NCBI GenBank assembly: GCA_017407125.1
Contig: JAFQXE010000023.1
Span: forward strand, 1 to 64,000
DNA length: 64,000 bases
Reading direction: 5' to 3'
Origin: Thermoguttaceae bacterium
Lineage (GTDB): Bacteria > Planctomycetota > Planctomycetia > Pirellulales > Thermoguttaceae
Below, in pieces: positions 7,328 through 16,022 of this stretch. The notes beneath the pieces were generated by a model that ran no database searches, was not told the origin of the DNA, and worked only from the letters and a program-made list of their open reading frames with translations. How positions within the stretch are numbered: position 1 is the stretch's first letter; each line of letters starts with the position of its first letter. The position numbers and the translations under genes were made by a program.

Positions 7328-9439
7328 TCAGCCCCGTTTCTTTTTAAGGTACAACATAAGCGTCAGCATGCTTCCTAGCATCAGTATCCATGAGGACGGT
7401 TCAGGAACTGCAAGAACTGGCGGAACTGGCGCTCCCTTGCCAACGAGATAAAGACCGTTGTATCTTCCCTCTAAAGAGAAATAATCTTTATATGTATCAC
7501 GCAATAAATTGTCGAAATTGACGGATTCCCCTTCTGGTATAGGGTTGCCTTCTTTATCTTTATAGCCATGATCGTTAACAATCCAGTATTCCGCGCCTTC
7601 TTTTGCCCATTTCCAGACATCGTTAGACAAAAACGCAATATCAATAGTCGAGTCGGCTGCTACAAAAGTACTATTCTCATGTTGAAAAACGATATTATCA
7701 AACTTCAAACCTTCTTCATTATAAGCGTCAAACTCAAATAGAGCAAGAGCGCTTTCCTCGATTTTCAATCTTGCTTCGTTGGAGATAGTTATTCTGCCAA
7801 TGGTATCGACGACTTCACCATCATTGTTAACAGTAAGCCCCGGTGAAAAAGTCGTTCCCCCTATAACGTCAAAAATACCCAACTCTTGCCCCTCTGGCGG
7901 GATGCTTTGAAAATATCCTCCATAATCAAGGCGACCTGATGAAATGACAAAACTTTCAGCTCTTACACATCCAGTGGCGCCCTCGTAAATCTGTAATATG
8001 CTATCGCTATCTCCAGTTTTTTCAATAGATTTAACCAAAATATGTTTTGAATCGTCTGGAATGCAAATGAATTTTGTTCCTTCGGTATAAAATTCAACGT
8101 CTCCCACCACGCGATTTGTTCCGGGAACCACATTTCCTTCAATTTTTTCATTGCAGCCAATGGCGTCTCCCTTAAAGATAATTTTACCCTCATCAATCTT
8201 AATATATCCAGAGAACTCATTGGCGCCAGTGAGGGTTAGAGTACCTGGACCTTTTTTTTCAAATTCGGTATGATCGGCGCCGCCAATGATTTTTCCTGAA
8301 ATTGTGCAATCTTTCTCATAGATGGAAATAAGATCTGTATTAGCCTCGATTTCAATATCTCCGCTTCCGCTCAGATTCTTAAATACTTGTTCGCCCCCGC
8401 CTACCATAATTTTCGCGTTATTAGTTACAGTGGGCGGTGAAATACGAAACATATTCCATTTTTCCAAAATTAACGATCCCTTATCTACGGTTATCGAACC
8501 AGTAAAAGAGGGGAATCCATTATCGTGCGAAAGAGTTAATTCCCCTATACCTGTTTTGATAAGATTAGTTGCCCCTTCAATACTTCCAGCGTAATCAGTA
8601 TCGCCAGTATTATTAAACGTCAATGTATTAACGCCGCTATCGATTTGAATCTTTCCGCTTCCCTTCAGATTCGGAAGAACTTGACTGGCGCTGACAATAA
8701 GCGTCCCATCATTGGTAATGCTGGATGCATTATAAAATATATTCGCAGCCGTCAATAAAACCCCCTCTGCATGCGAAGCATTTTCTGTTGACTCGGATGC
8801 CTGTATGGTTACCGAACCCGTAAAATTGGCATACCCGCCGTCTTTCGAAAGTTTTAATTGAGCGGTTGAATCCCACTTTGGTTTAGTAATAATAATTTGA
8901 CCTGATCCGGAAATGTCTCCAGAAAATTCAGAAGAAACAGTATTAGAAAGCGTTAATGAATTGTTGCCATTGATTTGAATATTTCCACTTCCACCCAGAT
9001 TTGGAAGAACTTGATTGGCATTGATGATAATTGTTCCGTTATTGATAATAGCGGCATTGGGAGAAGAATAGAGATGATTAGGATTAATAAAACCAGTAAA
9101 AATATTCGCGGTAGCCAAATTTAACGTTCCCGCTTGTACGGTTACCGGACCTGTTAAATCGACATACCCGCTTTCTGGCGAAAGAGTTAATTGGTACGAA
9201 CCTGTTTTGATAACTTGACCTGTGTCGGAAAGAATTCCAGAATAAACAGAATTGTCCGTATTATCAAGCGTCAACGTATATGTGTGAATGTTAATATCCT
9301 CGCTCCCGGCAAGATTTGATTTTGTCGTGTCGCTAACCAAATCTTCCGCAATCCCTTGATTAATTACAAGGCAGGCAAGAATCAAAATGCATAACGTATT
9401 ATTTATCAATGATAACCAATATTTTGAGCGTATAAACAT
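7328..9439 (-). CDS. PEP-CTERM protein with autotransporter-associated beta-strand repeats
   Basis: This 703-aa exported protein has a signal peptide (IRSKYW then a hydrophobic stretch ending NQGIAED) and a C-terminal PEP-CTERM tail (VPEPSSWILMLG... KKKRG). The middle is Asn/Gly/Thr-rich beta-helix-like sequence. Three obvious internal copies run NNGTIIINANQVLPNLGGSG, NDGTLIVSASQVLPNLKGSG and NNAKIMVGGGEQVFKNLSGS, alternating with GxGxLTLS.DNG segments; this is the pattern of autotransporter-associated repeats. No autotransporter barrel is present, so display probably relies on the exosortase route. ATG 9439 is chosen because GGAGG sits six bases upstream; a TTG two codons earlier leaves no room for it. 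Function is unknown, with a surface or adhesive role inferred from the fold only. Confidence 0.85.
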   Translation of the reverse strand: MFIRSKYWLSLINNTLCILILACLVINQGIAEDLVSDTTKSNLAGSEDINIHTYTLTLDNTDNSVYSGILSDTGQVIKTGSYQLTLSPESGYVDLTGPVTVQAGTLNLATANIFTGFINPNHLYSSPNAAIINNGTIIINANQVLPNLGGSGNIQINGNNSLTLSNTVSSEFSGDISGSGQIIITKPKWDSTAQLKLSKDGGYANFTGSVTIQASESTENASHAEGVLLTAANIFYNASSITNDGTLIVSASQVLPNLKGSGKIQIDSGVNTLTFNNTGDTDYAGSIEGATNLIKTGIGELTLSHDNGFPSFTGSITVDKGSLILEKWNMFRISPPTVTNNAKIMVGGGEQVFKNLSGSGDIEIEANTDLISIYEKDCTISGKIIGGADHTEFEKKGPGTLTLTGANEFSGYIKIDEGKIIFKGDAIGCNEKIEGNVVPGTNRVVGDVEFYTEGTKFICIPDDSKHILVKSIEKTGDSDSILQIYEGATGCVRAESFVISSGRLDYGGYFQSIPPEGQELGIFDVIGGTTFSPGLTVNNDGEVVDTIGRITISNEARLKIEESALALFEFDAYNEEGLKFDNIVFQHENSTFVAADSTIDIAFLSNDVWKWAKEGAEYWIVNDHGYKDKEGNPIPEGESVNFDNLLRDTYKDYFSLEGRYNGLYLVGKGAPVPPVLAVPEPSSWILMLGSMLTLMLYLKKKRG

Positions 9440-9959
9440 ATACAACCTCCGTTTTTCTAAATTGCAGGAATCCTTCCAAATACAATTTAAGATTGTAGTA
9501 ATTCCCCTAAAAATAACGCTCTGCGACGACTTGTGGTAACAAAGGAAACGTCAGACGTATCCTGGTACGAAGGTCTGCAATGTTGATAATAAATAAATCT
9601 ATTAATAACCCTGATTAAGGCAGGCTATGTGGGTTATTGTTTGATTAGTAGAATTATTGCAGTTTTTGTTTCGTACATACCAACAGGTTAGCCATTATAA
9701 CTGCCAAAACTATTTTGTCAAGCGAAAGATAAACATTTTGGGAAAAATTTCGGGAAAAAACTTAAAATATTGATGTTTATAATCAGATTAAATTGAGTAA
9801 TTAATTGAGATTTATAAAATAGACAACTTGTGGTAGATGAACAAGATTATGCTGATGTTTTTTAATAAAAACAAATCGTTGTCAAGAAATTATGCGCTAA
9901 AGTAAAAAATGTTTAATTAGCGTATTGTGTAGTAACAAGACGCTCAACTCGCCGCCTTG
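9440..9959. other. 520-bp AT-rich intergenic region
   Basis: This lies between the starts/ends of two minus-strand genes and holds no plausible ORF. It contains the GGAGG ribosome-binding site of the downstream gene (about 9446-9450 on the minus strand). The 10-mer ACTTGTGGTA occurs twice, near 9530 and 9829. An imperfect stem (9892-9900 with 9917-9925) may end the S41 protease transcript. No clear promoter with both boxes was found. Confidence 0.4.
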
Positions 9960-11768
9960 TTACTCGTAACTGACAGACCGCTGTTTCGCGGCGTTGATTC
10001 CCGCCTGCAGAACGGCGTCGTCCTGTTCCGGAATGACTTCGTACGGGTCGACGTCTTCGTTGAGCAACGACGCTTTTCGGACTTCAATATCCGGGCTGAC
10101 GCCGACGCGGACAAACGGTTTTCCCAGCGGGGAATAGAATTTGGCGGTTGTCATACGCAAGCCCAGGGAACTGTTATGAAGCGGGAAAATCCCCTGAACC
10201 GAGCCCTTGCCGTAGCTTTGCGTTCCGACGATGGCGGCGCGGCGGTGATCTCTCATCGCTCCGGCAAAAATCTCTGACGCCGACGCGCTGTTTTTATCTA
10301 TCAGAACAACCAGAGGTATCGTTGACGTCTTTTCTCGGGTTGCATAAAAACTATGGTTTTCCTGCGGGTTCTTCCCTTTTGTGGAAACAATTGTACCAGC
10401 GCTGATAAATCGGTTGGACGCTTCCACCGCCGCCGTCAGCAGCCCGCCGGGGTTGCCGCGCAAGTCGATAATCAGACTTCTCATATTGAGATTGTTCAAA
10501 TAGAGCATAGCGGCGTCCAACTCGTCAGCGGTCGTTTTTTGGAAATGGTTAATTTTCAGATACCCGACGCGGTTAACTTCGTCTATGATTTTAACGTTTT
10601 CGACGCATGGCGACTTCACCGGCTGACGCACGATGGCAACCGTCTGATTGGGACAGTTGCGTCGAGCGATTTCCAGGTAAACCGTAGACCCGGATTCGCC
10701 TTGAAGCTGGTTGGAAATCTTTTCCGGGGTGGAGTCCGCCGTTCGCTGACCGTTGACGGCGACGATGGAGTCGCCCGGTCGAAGCCCCGCTTTCTGAGCC
10801 GGGGAGCCTGTAATCGGTCGAACAACTTTCAATTCTCCCTTGATGGTTTTCAGTTCTACCCCAATGCCGACAAATTCCCCGTTGATCTGGTTGGTCATAT
10901 CGAGAAACTGAGTAGGCGTGAGAAGACAGGTGTACTGGTCAAGAACGTTAAGAATGCCGCAGAGGTATTCCAGAATTATTACCGCTTCGTTAATTTGACA
11001 GTCGCGTTTGACCATTGACGCGACGTTGACAGCTTGCGAATAGGCGTCGTTGGCATTGTTAACCGGAATCGAGCGCGCGTTTTGAATCCAGCGCAGCTCC
11101 ATGCGCGCGATTTCTTCGGCGTTAAATTGGGACAGGTACTGACGTCGAAACGCCGGGTTGCGAAGCGCCTGCGATATTCCGACCAGTCCGTTATGGGAAA
11201 TAATATTCCAGTTGGCGTTGTCTACGTAGCTGAAATTGATTTTATAGAGGATGTCTGAAAGCGTTTCTCTTCCCAACTCTGTAGACATATTGTTGACCAG
11301 TTCCACATAACGCCTGTCTGCCAGACGGTAATTGAGGTCGTACTGGATTCTGGCTCGATAATAGCGTTTTAACAGGAGCGCTTCAGACGGGTAATCCCGT
11401 AATGCGCTTTCCCAAAAGTTGAGAGCCTCATTCCAGTCAATTGGACGATTTTCAGAGGGCGTTTCCAACGCATTTCCTTTGAGTATAAGGCCTTCCAGCT
11501 CCGATGTTTCCGGTTTGGGAACGGTCTGATAGTTAGGAGCAACGAGTGAAGAGCGAGGAGTTGGTGCGGAATTTGCGCTAACTCCTTTTCGCGTAACGAG
11601 TTCTCTGTTCTCAGGAAACGATTGCGCCGAGACCGTCTGAGACGCCCCAGACAAAACAATACCCAACAGAACGGCAAAAAAGACCGTCCGATTAATAAAT
11701 AATAGTCTGTTGCACAACTGAGCATATTTTGCGGCAGTTGAGTTTTGCGTTTTGTTTTGGTTGGGCAT
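9960..11768 (-). CDS. S41 family carboxy-terminal processing protease with PDZ domain
   Basis: This 602-aa exported protein has a signal anchor near residues 26-48 (FFAVLLGIVLSGASQTVSAQS), then a low-complexity linker partly encoded by a heptamer array. An alpha-helical N-terminal region follows, and then a PDZ domain (GVELKTIKGELKVVRPITGSPAQKAGLRPGDSIVAVNG, around 300-340, given here only to show the GLRPGD core). The S41 core has DLRGNPGG, the Ser nucleophile in NSASASEIFAGAM (about residue 498) and the general-base Lys in YGKGSVQG (about 518). CtpA/Prc-type proteases trim C-termini of envelope proteins in the periplasm, with the PDZ gating access. AGGAT precedes the ATG. Substrates here are unknown. 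Confidence 0.9.
   Translation of the reverse strand: MPNQNKTQNSTAAKYAQLCNRLLFINRTVFFAVLLGIVLSGASQTVSAQSFPENRELVTRKGVSANSAPTPRSSLVAPNYQTVPKPETSELEGLILKGNALETPSENRPIDWNEALNFWESALRDYPSEALLLKRYYRARIQYDLNYRLADRRYVELVNNMSTELGRETLSDILYKINFSYVDNANWNIISHNGLVGISQALRNPAFRRQYLSQFNAEEIARMELRWIQNARSIPVNNANDAYSQAVNVASMVKRDCQINEAVIILEYLCGILNVLDQYTCLLTPTQFLDMTNQINGEFVGIGVELKTIKGELKVVRPITGSPAQKAGLRPGDSIVAVNGQRTADSTPEKISNQLQGESGSTVYLEIARRNCPNQTVAIVRQPVKSPCVENVKIIDEVNRVGYLKINHFQKTTADELDAAMLYLNNLNMRSLIIDLRGNPGGLLTAAVEASNRFISAGTIVSTKGKNPQENHSFYATREKTSTIPLVVLIDKNSASASEIFAGAMRDHRRAAIVGTQSYGKGSVQGIFPLHNSSLGLRMTTAKFYSPLGKPFVRVGVSPDIEVRKASLLNEDVDPYEVIPEQDDAVLQAGINAAKQRSVSYE
11531..11565. repeat. Heptanucleotide array inside the S41 protease gene
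   Basis: Five 7-mers (AGTTAGG, AGCAACG, AGTGAAG, AGCGAGG, AGTTGGT on the plus strand) encode residues about 68-79 of the protease, in the Pro/Ser-rich linker after the signal anchor. The family matches arrays at 2395 and 47529. Confidence 0.6.
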
Positions 11769-12260
11769 TCTTATCCTCTAAAATTAAATATATCTACGTA
11801 AGGAATCGGACGTTGCTGGAAATATTCACAGTTTTTCTTGTATGAATAATTGGTACAATCGATACAGCTTCCAAACGGTGGATTGGTTGTACGGAATGTA
11901 GGGAATAATGGGGAGTAGGGAACAGGGAAAGGCAATAGGCAGTAGGCAGTAGGCAGTAGTAAGATTTTCAAGCGACCAACGGGAGCGATGATAATACGTC
12001 TCGCGCGGGTGCGAAGCCGCACGGGCAGAAGGACAAGGTTTTGCTTCCGAAAAAGCTGATTTCGGCGCTACCCATGTCCAATCAGGAACCGACCTTGTCG
12101 GCGCGGATTGTGAGCGGGCCTCGCCGCCTCGCAACTAAAAAATTGAACTTTCTTTAAAGGGCGTGTTAAACTTTGACGATTGTATCAATAGTAGAAGTTG
12201 TATCGATTATAGGCATTGTATCGATATGCATTTTTAACAATTATATATAAGGTAAAAGCC
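11769..12260. other. 492-bp intergenic region rich in repeats
   Basis: No gene is supported. The left half has a heptamer array (11934-11961, AATAGGC then AGTAGGC units, with looser GGGAATA-like units before it). Positions about 12000-12130 are more GC-rich and made of small hairpin-like segments such as GTGCG-aag-CGCAC. The right end has three 18-bp direct repeats before the next gene. Confidence 0.5.
12180..12233 (+). promoter_or_regulatory. Three 18-bp direct repeats upstream of the coiled-coil gene
   Basis: TTGTATCAAT, TTGTATCGAT and TTGTATCGAT start at 12180, 12198 and 12216, a constant 18-bp period. A related inverted form (TACAATCGATACA) lies near 11857-11869. The last copy ends about 35 bases before the start codon, so this could be an operator. 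The regulator is unknown and the site is inferred. Confidence 0.45.
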
Positions 12261-14801
12261 ATGGCAACCTTTGGCGTAGTTCGCAGTGATTCCGATTATG
12301 ACCTTGACGTTCTTCCCATTAATACCCAATTTGAGAAGCGGTCATCGTCTGCAATGAGCGAAACGGATTCCAATTCGAGTTGGAAACCGGCTGATATTCA
12401 AGATCAGGCAAGTCGAATAGCGCAGTACGTACAGCAGCGCCAGGACGACATGGACCGTCGCGAGGCGCAGCTCAACGCGCGTTCTGCGGAGCTGGATAAC
12501 GCAGCTAGAACGACTCGTTTGCTGGCGGCTAATAAAGAAGAAGAACTCAACGTTCGTCAGGCGGATCTGGACAAGCGGGAAAAGAAGCTCAAGCTGGCTA
12601 TTGAAGCGTTTGAAACAGCGCAGAATCAGCAGAAAAAGGCGTTGGAAAGGGAATTTGCTCAAAAACGGGCGGCTTTCGAACAGGAGCTTCAGCATTCCAG
12701 AGAAGACAACAAACAGAAGCTAAACAAAGAAAACGAACGATTCAATAACGAACTGGTTCAAAAGCGTCTGGACGCCGAAGAAGAGTGCAAACGCATGGAG
12801 GCGAAAGCCCATAAGGAAATTATTCGCCAAAAAGAAGCGGTTGAAAAAACGCTCAATGATCAAAAGCTCGAAATTGAGGCGTCTTTGTCTCAACGGCTGA
12901 GCGTTGTTGAACAGAGAGAAAACGATCTGAACAAACAGCGGGAAGAACATTTGGACAAAGAACGGGATTACGCCAAACGAGTTGCGGCGCTTCAGGAGAA
13001 CGAACAGCATGTCAAGGAAACGATTGACAATATCGCCAATCGAACCCGGGAATTGCAGCAGCGTGAAGCGGAACTGTTCAAAGAAAATGACAAGCTTTCC
13101 CAGCGTCGCTCGGAATGCGCGACGAAAGTCATGGAGCTTAAGTCCATTAAGAAAGAGTTGGACGACAAGGCGGCTCTGCTGGAAAAAGGTTTTGCCGATT
13201 TGAAGACGAAGCAAACAGAACTGGAGCAGAATACTCGCAAAACGATTCAAAGTGAAATGGCGAGAATTCAGCAGCTGGAAAAGAAACAAAAGGAAGAGAC
13301 GCTCAGCCGCGTCAATTCTATTTTGCAAGACGTCAACGTTCAAGCGGACAACCTGATTAAAGAAGCGCAAGAGAAAGCTCAATCCATCAAAGACAGTCTG
13401 GACGAACGGGAAATTGAACTCGTCAAACGCGAAGACGCCCTCAATAAGCAAAAGGGCTCTGTCGAATCCTCTCGTCAGGAACTCGAATCGGACAAAGAAA
13501 AATTTGCCCGACTCAGAGAGGGAATTGAAGCGCACGAAGCGAATCTTAAAGAACGTCTGGCGGAATGCGAATGTAAAGAAAGCGACCTTTCAGAACGGGA
13601 ACAAACGTTGGCTCAAAGAGAAGACCGACTCAACCGGTCGCTCAATCAACTTGGAATCAGCGGCGGTAAAATTGACGTTGTCGCCCAGCCGGAAAACGCT
13701 TCCGCGCCTTTGTCGGATGGCGATTTTGTTGCGAAAATCGCGTTGCTCAAGTCCTGGAAAGACGAGCTGGAAGTAAAAGAAAACCGCATTAACGAAATGC
13801 TCCGCGCTCTGAAAACCCGAGATGAGGAAGTCGCCATTTCCATTCGTCAGAGAACCCAGGAACTGGAAGCGTCGAACGCAAAAGTTCGCGAAGCGGAACT
13901 GGCTCAGATTCGCGAATACGAACAGCAACAGAAAAAGGACGCCCAGAATCGGGTCAGCGCGATTATTCAAAACGTCAATCAGCGGGCGGAAACCATTATC
14001 AAGGAAGCTCAAAAGAAAGCGGATAAGATTATGGCTGACCTGACAGTTCGCGAGAATCAGTTCCAGCAGAAGGTTCTTCAGCAGGAAGACGTTCTTAAAC
14101 AGCGTTTGGAAGAACTGCGCGGTCGGGAAGAGATTCTTGCCAGCTACGAAAAGTCGCTTGCTGAATCCCGCCAGGAACTGGAAAACATCAAACAGAGCCT
14201 CATTCAGACGAACGCTCGTCAGGAACAGGAATGTGCGGCGTTCCATCAGAAATGCGAAGAGGATTTGGCGCGCAAGAACCGCGAAATGGTCAACATTCGC
14301 CGTCAGATGTCGAAACGCTTTGAAGCAATGGAACAGCAGCGCATGGCTTACGAACAGGCGCGGCAGAACCTGATGAAACTCAATCAGGACACGCTCGAAA
14401 TTCGGTTGTCAACCGAAGAACTGTGGGTAAGCCTGTCCCGTTCCGCCGCTCCGGACGCCCTCAAGAAATCCATCGCCGCCATTCGCGAAAAATTCGCCTA
14501 TCAGTATCAGAAGATTCGCGAACAGCTCGACAAGAAGAAGGCGGAACTGACAGCGTATCGAGACGATATCGCCCGACAGATTCACAGCCTCCAGCTGAAG
14601 AAAGAGGCGATTGAACAGTCCATCGACGAGCAGAGCATCCAACTGGCTCAGAAACGTCAGCTTCTGGAACAGAAGGAAAACCAGCTCAAACTTAAGGAAG
14701 CCCAGTTGCTGGAACGCATTCAGAACTGGCAGATTGAGAAAATGGACTTCCAGCGTTCGCTTCGAACGCAGCAGAACGTTTTGCTCAAACGAGCTGCCTG
14801 A
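12261..14801 (+). CDS. Large cytoplasmic coiled-coil protein, family not recognised
   Basis: This 846-aa protein has no signal peptide or membrane segment. After about 50 residues of mixed sequence it is nearly all Glu/Lys/Gln/Arg-rich heptad helix to the C-terminus, so a long rod or filament-forming protein is likely. An internal duplication is visible: RVNSILQDVNVQADNLIKEA around residue 350 matches RVSAIIQNVNQRAETIIKEA around residue 570, each followed by a charged helix with SRQELE. The offset is roughly 215 residues. ATG 12261 is chosen (AAGGT 7 bases upstream; MATFGVV fits better than the upstream in-frame codons, which cross the 18-bp repeats). It resembles SMC-like or crescentin-like rods only in composition. 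It is monocistronic, with its own terminator downstream. Confidence 0.8.
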   Translation: MATFGVVRSDSDYDLDVLPINTQFEKRSSSAMSETDSNSSWKPADIQDQASRIAQYVQQRQDDMDRREAQLNARSAELDNAARTTRLLAANKEEELNVRQADLDKREKKLKLAIEAFETAQNQQKKALEREFAQKRAAFEQELQHSREDNKQKLNKENERFNNELVQKRLDAEEECKRMEAKAHKEIIRQKEAVEKTLNDQKLEIEASLSQRLSVVEQRENDLNKQREEHLDKERDYAKRVAALQENEQHVKETIDNIANRTRELQQREAELFKENDKLSQRRSECATKVMELKSIKKELDDKAALLEKGFADLKTKQTELEQNTRKTIQSEMARIQQLEKKQKEETLSRVNSILQDVNVQADNLIKEAQEKAQSIKDSLDEREIELVKREDALNKQKGSVESSRQELESDKEKFARLREGIEAHEANLKERLAECECKESDLSEREQTLAQREDRLNRSLNQLGISGGKIDVVAQPENASAPLSDGDFVAKIALLKSWKDELEVKENRINEMLRALKTRDEEVAISIRQRTQELEASNAKVREAELAQIREYEQQQKKDAQNRVSAIIQNVNQRAETIIKEAQKKADKIMADLTVRENQFQQKVLQQEDVLKQRLEELRGREEILASYEKSLAESRQELENIKQSLIQTNARQEQECAAFHQKCEEDLARKNREMVNIRRQMSKRFEAMEQQRMAYEQARQNLMKLNQDTLEIRLSTEELWVSLSRSAAPDALKKSIAAIREKFAYQYQKIREQLDKKKAELTAYRDDIARQIHSLQLKKEAIEQSIDEQSIQLAQKRQLLEQKENQLKLKEAQLLERIQNWQIEKMDFQRSLRTQQNVLLKRAA

Positions 14802-14826
14802 GAACTGCGAAAAGTTGATCTTAAAG

Positions 14827-14880
14827 AAGCAGGGAATGGGAAGCGCTAAGCGATTTAAGCTCCCATCCCCTGCTTTTTCT
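14827..14880 (+). terminator. Intrinsic terminator after the coiled-coil gene
   Basis: AAGCAGGG-ATGGGA-GC pairs with GCTCCCATCCCCTGCTT across a 14-base loop, with one bulge, and is followed by TTTTTCTTTATTTTT. Confidence 0.8.
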
Positions 14881-14998
14881 TTATTTTTATTTCTAATATT
14901 TTGTTCCTGCGTTCTTTTAACTCTGGGAAAAAATGGTATAATAATTATAATGTAGATTATTATTTCCAGACGTCAATTATTAGACAGCATTATATCCT

Positions 14999-15835
14999 AT
15001 GAGACGAACTATGCACATCCTTAAATGCTTTGTTTCGATTGTTTTGGCGAGCGCTCTTTTGGGCGATGCGTTTGACGGTTTGCTTGCCGCTGAAAATGTG
15101 GATTCAGCAGCGATGTCGGAAACTGTTCCGGAATCGAAATCGGCAAACAAGGCAGGGGACAGAAAAACGGTCGTTATTAACGGCGTCGAGTTTGCTTTTC
15201 GTTGGGCGCCTGCCGGGTCGTTTTCTATGGGCGCGCCAAAAACGGAAGAAGGACGCTTTGACGACGAAATTCCCCATCAGGTTACGCTGACGAAGGGATT
15301 CTGGATCATGGAAACGGAGGTTACTCAAAAGCAGTGGAAAGCCGTCATGGGGAACGATCCCGCCCGATTCCAGGGCGATGATAATCCTATTGAATGCGTG
15401 TCCTGGGACGACTGTCAGGCGTTCTGTAAAAAGTGTTCGCAGTTAGGCGCTAAGCTGGAACTCCCAACGGAAGCCCAGTGGGAATACGCATGCCGCGCAG
15501 GCAGTACAACCGCTTATCCCGGAGATATGGAACAGACGACGTGGTATGAGGGAAATTGCGGCAGCAAGACCCATCCGGTTGGAACAAAGACGCCTAACGC
15601 CTGGGGATTGTACGACATGACCGGCAACGTTTGGGAATGGTGCGCGGACTGGTACGGCGAATATCCCACCGATAGCGTAACCGACCCAACTGGGCCGCAA
15701 AAGGGTTCTTTTAAACTCTTTCGCGGCGGCGGGTGGCATGAAAGCGCCCGATATTGCCGATGCGCCGTTCGCGGATACAGCGAACCGGATTATCAAGACG
15801 GCAATTTCGGCTTTCGATGCATTATTAAAGAATAA
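14999..15835 (+). CDS. Secreted SUMF1/formylglycine-generating-enzyme-like domain protein
   Basis: This 278-aa protein has a signal peptide (about residues 1-29, ending GLLAAE), a short linker and one SUMF1-type domain. Landmarks are FRWAPAGSFSMGA, HQVTLTKGFWIMETEVTQKQW, NPIECVSWDDCQAFC, LPTEAQWEYACRAGS, GLYDMTGNVWEWCADWYG, and FRGGGWHESARYCRCAVR ending GFRC. True formylglycine-generating enzymes carry a Cys pair in the segment after GG(S). Here the first Cys position reads as GWHESA, so the sulfatase-activating reaction is doubtful. Such domains are very numerous in planctomycetes and often act as ligand-binding modules. TATAAT lies at 14937-14942 without a good -35. Stand-alone gene. Confidence 0.85.
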   Translation: MRRTMHILKCFVSIVLASALLGDAFDGLLAAENVDSAAMSETVPESKSANKAGDRKTVVINGVEFAFRWAPAGSFSMGAPKTEEGRFDDEIPHQVTLTKGFWIMETEVTQKQWKAVMGNDPARFQGDDNPIECVSWDDCQAFCKKCSQLGAKLELPTEAQWEYACRAGSTTAYPGDMEQTTWYEGNCGSKTHPVGTKTPNAWGLYDMTGNVWEWCADWYGEYPTDSVTDPTGPQKGSFKLFRGGGWHESARYCRCAVRGYSEPDYQDGNFGFRCIIKE

Positions 15836-15840
15836 GAGTT

Positions 15841-15943
15841 GTAAGTGGTGAGTGGTAAGTGGTAAGTTAGATGAGCGCTTGCGTCCTAACCACTAACTAC
15901 TAATAACTTACTACTATTCCCTATTCCCTCTTGCCTACTGCCT
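15841..15943. repeat. Long compound heptanucleotide array
   Basis: Four GTRAGTK units (15841-15868) are followed by a CGCTTGCG-containing spacer. Eight units follow at 15888-15943: AACCACT, AACTACT, AATAACT, TACTACT, ATTCCCT, ATTCCCT, CTTGCCT, ACTGCCT. Several heptamer families therefore abut in one block, and the 52-bp palindromic element begins at the next base. Confidence 0.85.
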
Positions 15944-15995
15944 CCGTGGGTTAAAACCCACGGCTACTAATATTGAACCGCTAAAGCGGTTCTAG
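15944..15995. repeat. 52-bp bipartite palindromic element, copy 2 (inverted)
   Basis: This is the reverse complement of 7168-7219 with a single base difference in the AT-rich link. Similarity continues into an AGCGCTACGCGCT palindrome to 16012. It lies just downstream of lgt (minus strand) and of the SUMF1-like gene (plus strand). Confidence 0.85.
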
Positions 15996-16022
15996 CGGAA
16001 GCGCTACGCGCTACTGTCTTGC

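Noticed and set aside
11771..12134. Minus-strand frames of 83 and 102 codons upstream of the S41 protease
   Set aside because: They read through heptamer arrays and small palindromes, giving repeats such as YCLLP; no protein family is visible.
12720..14246. Two long Phe/Leu-rich open frames on the minus strand (12720-13535 and 13590-14246)
   Set aside because: They are antisense to the Glu/Lys-rich coiled-coil gene; reversing Glu and Lys codons gives Phe and Leu, which explains the apparent membrane-protein look.
15841..15995. CRISPR-like appearance of the repeat block
   Set aside because: Units are 7 bases with no unique spacers of constant length and no cas genes nearby; these are tandem heptamers plus palindromes.
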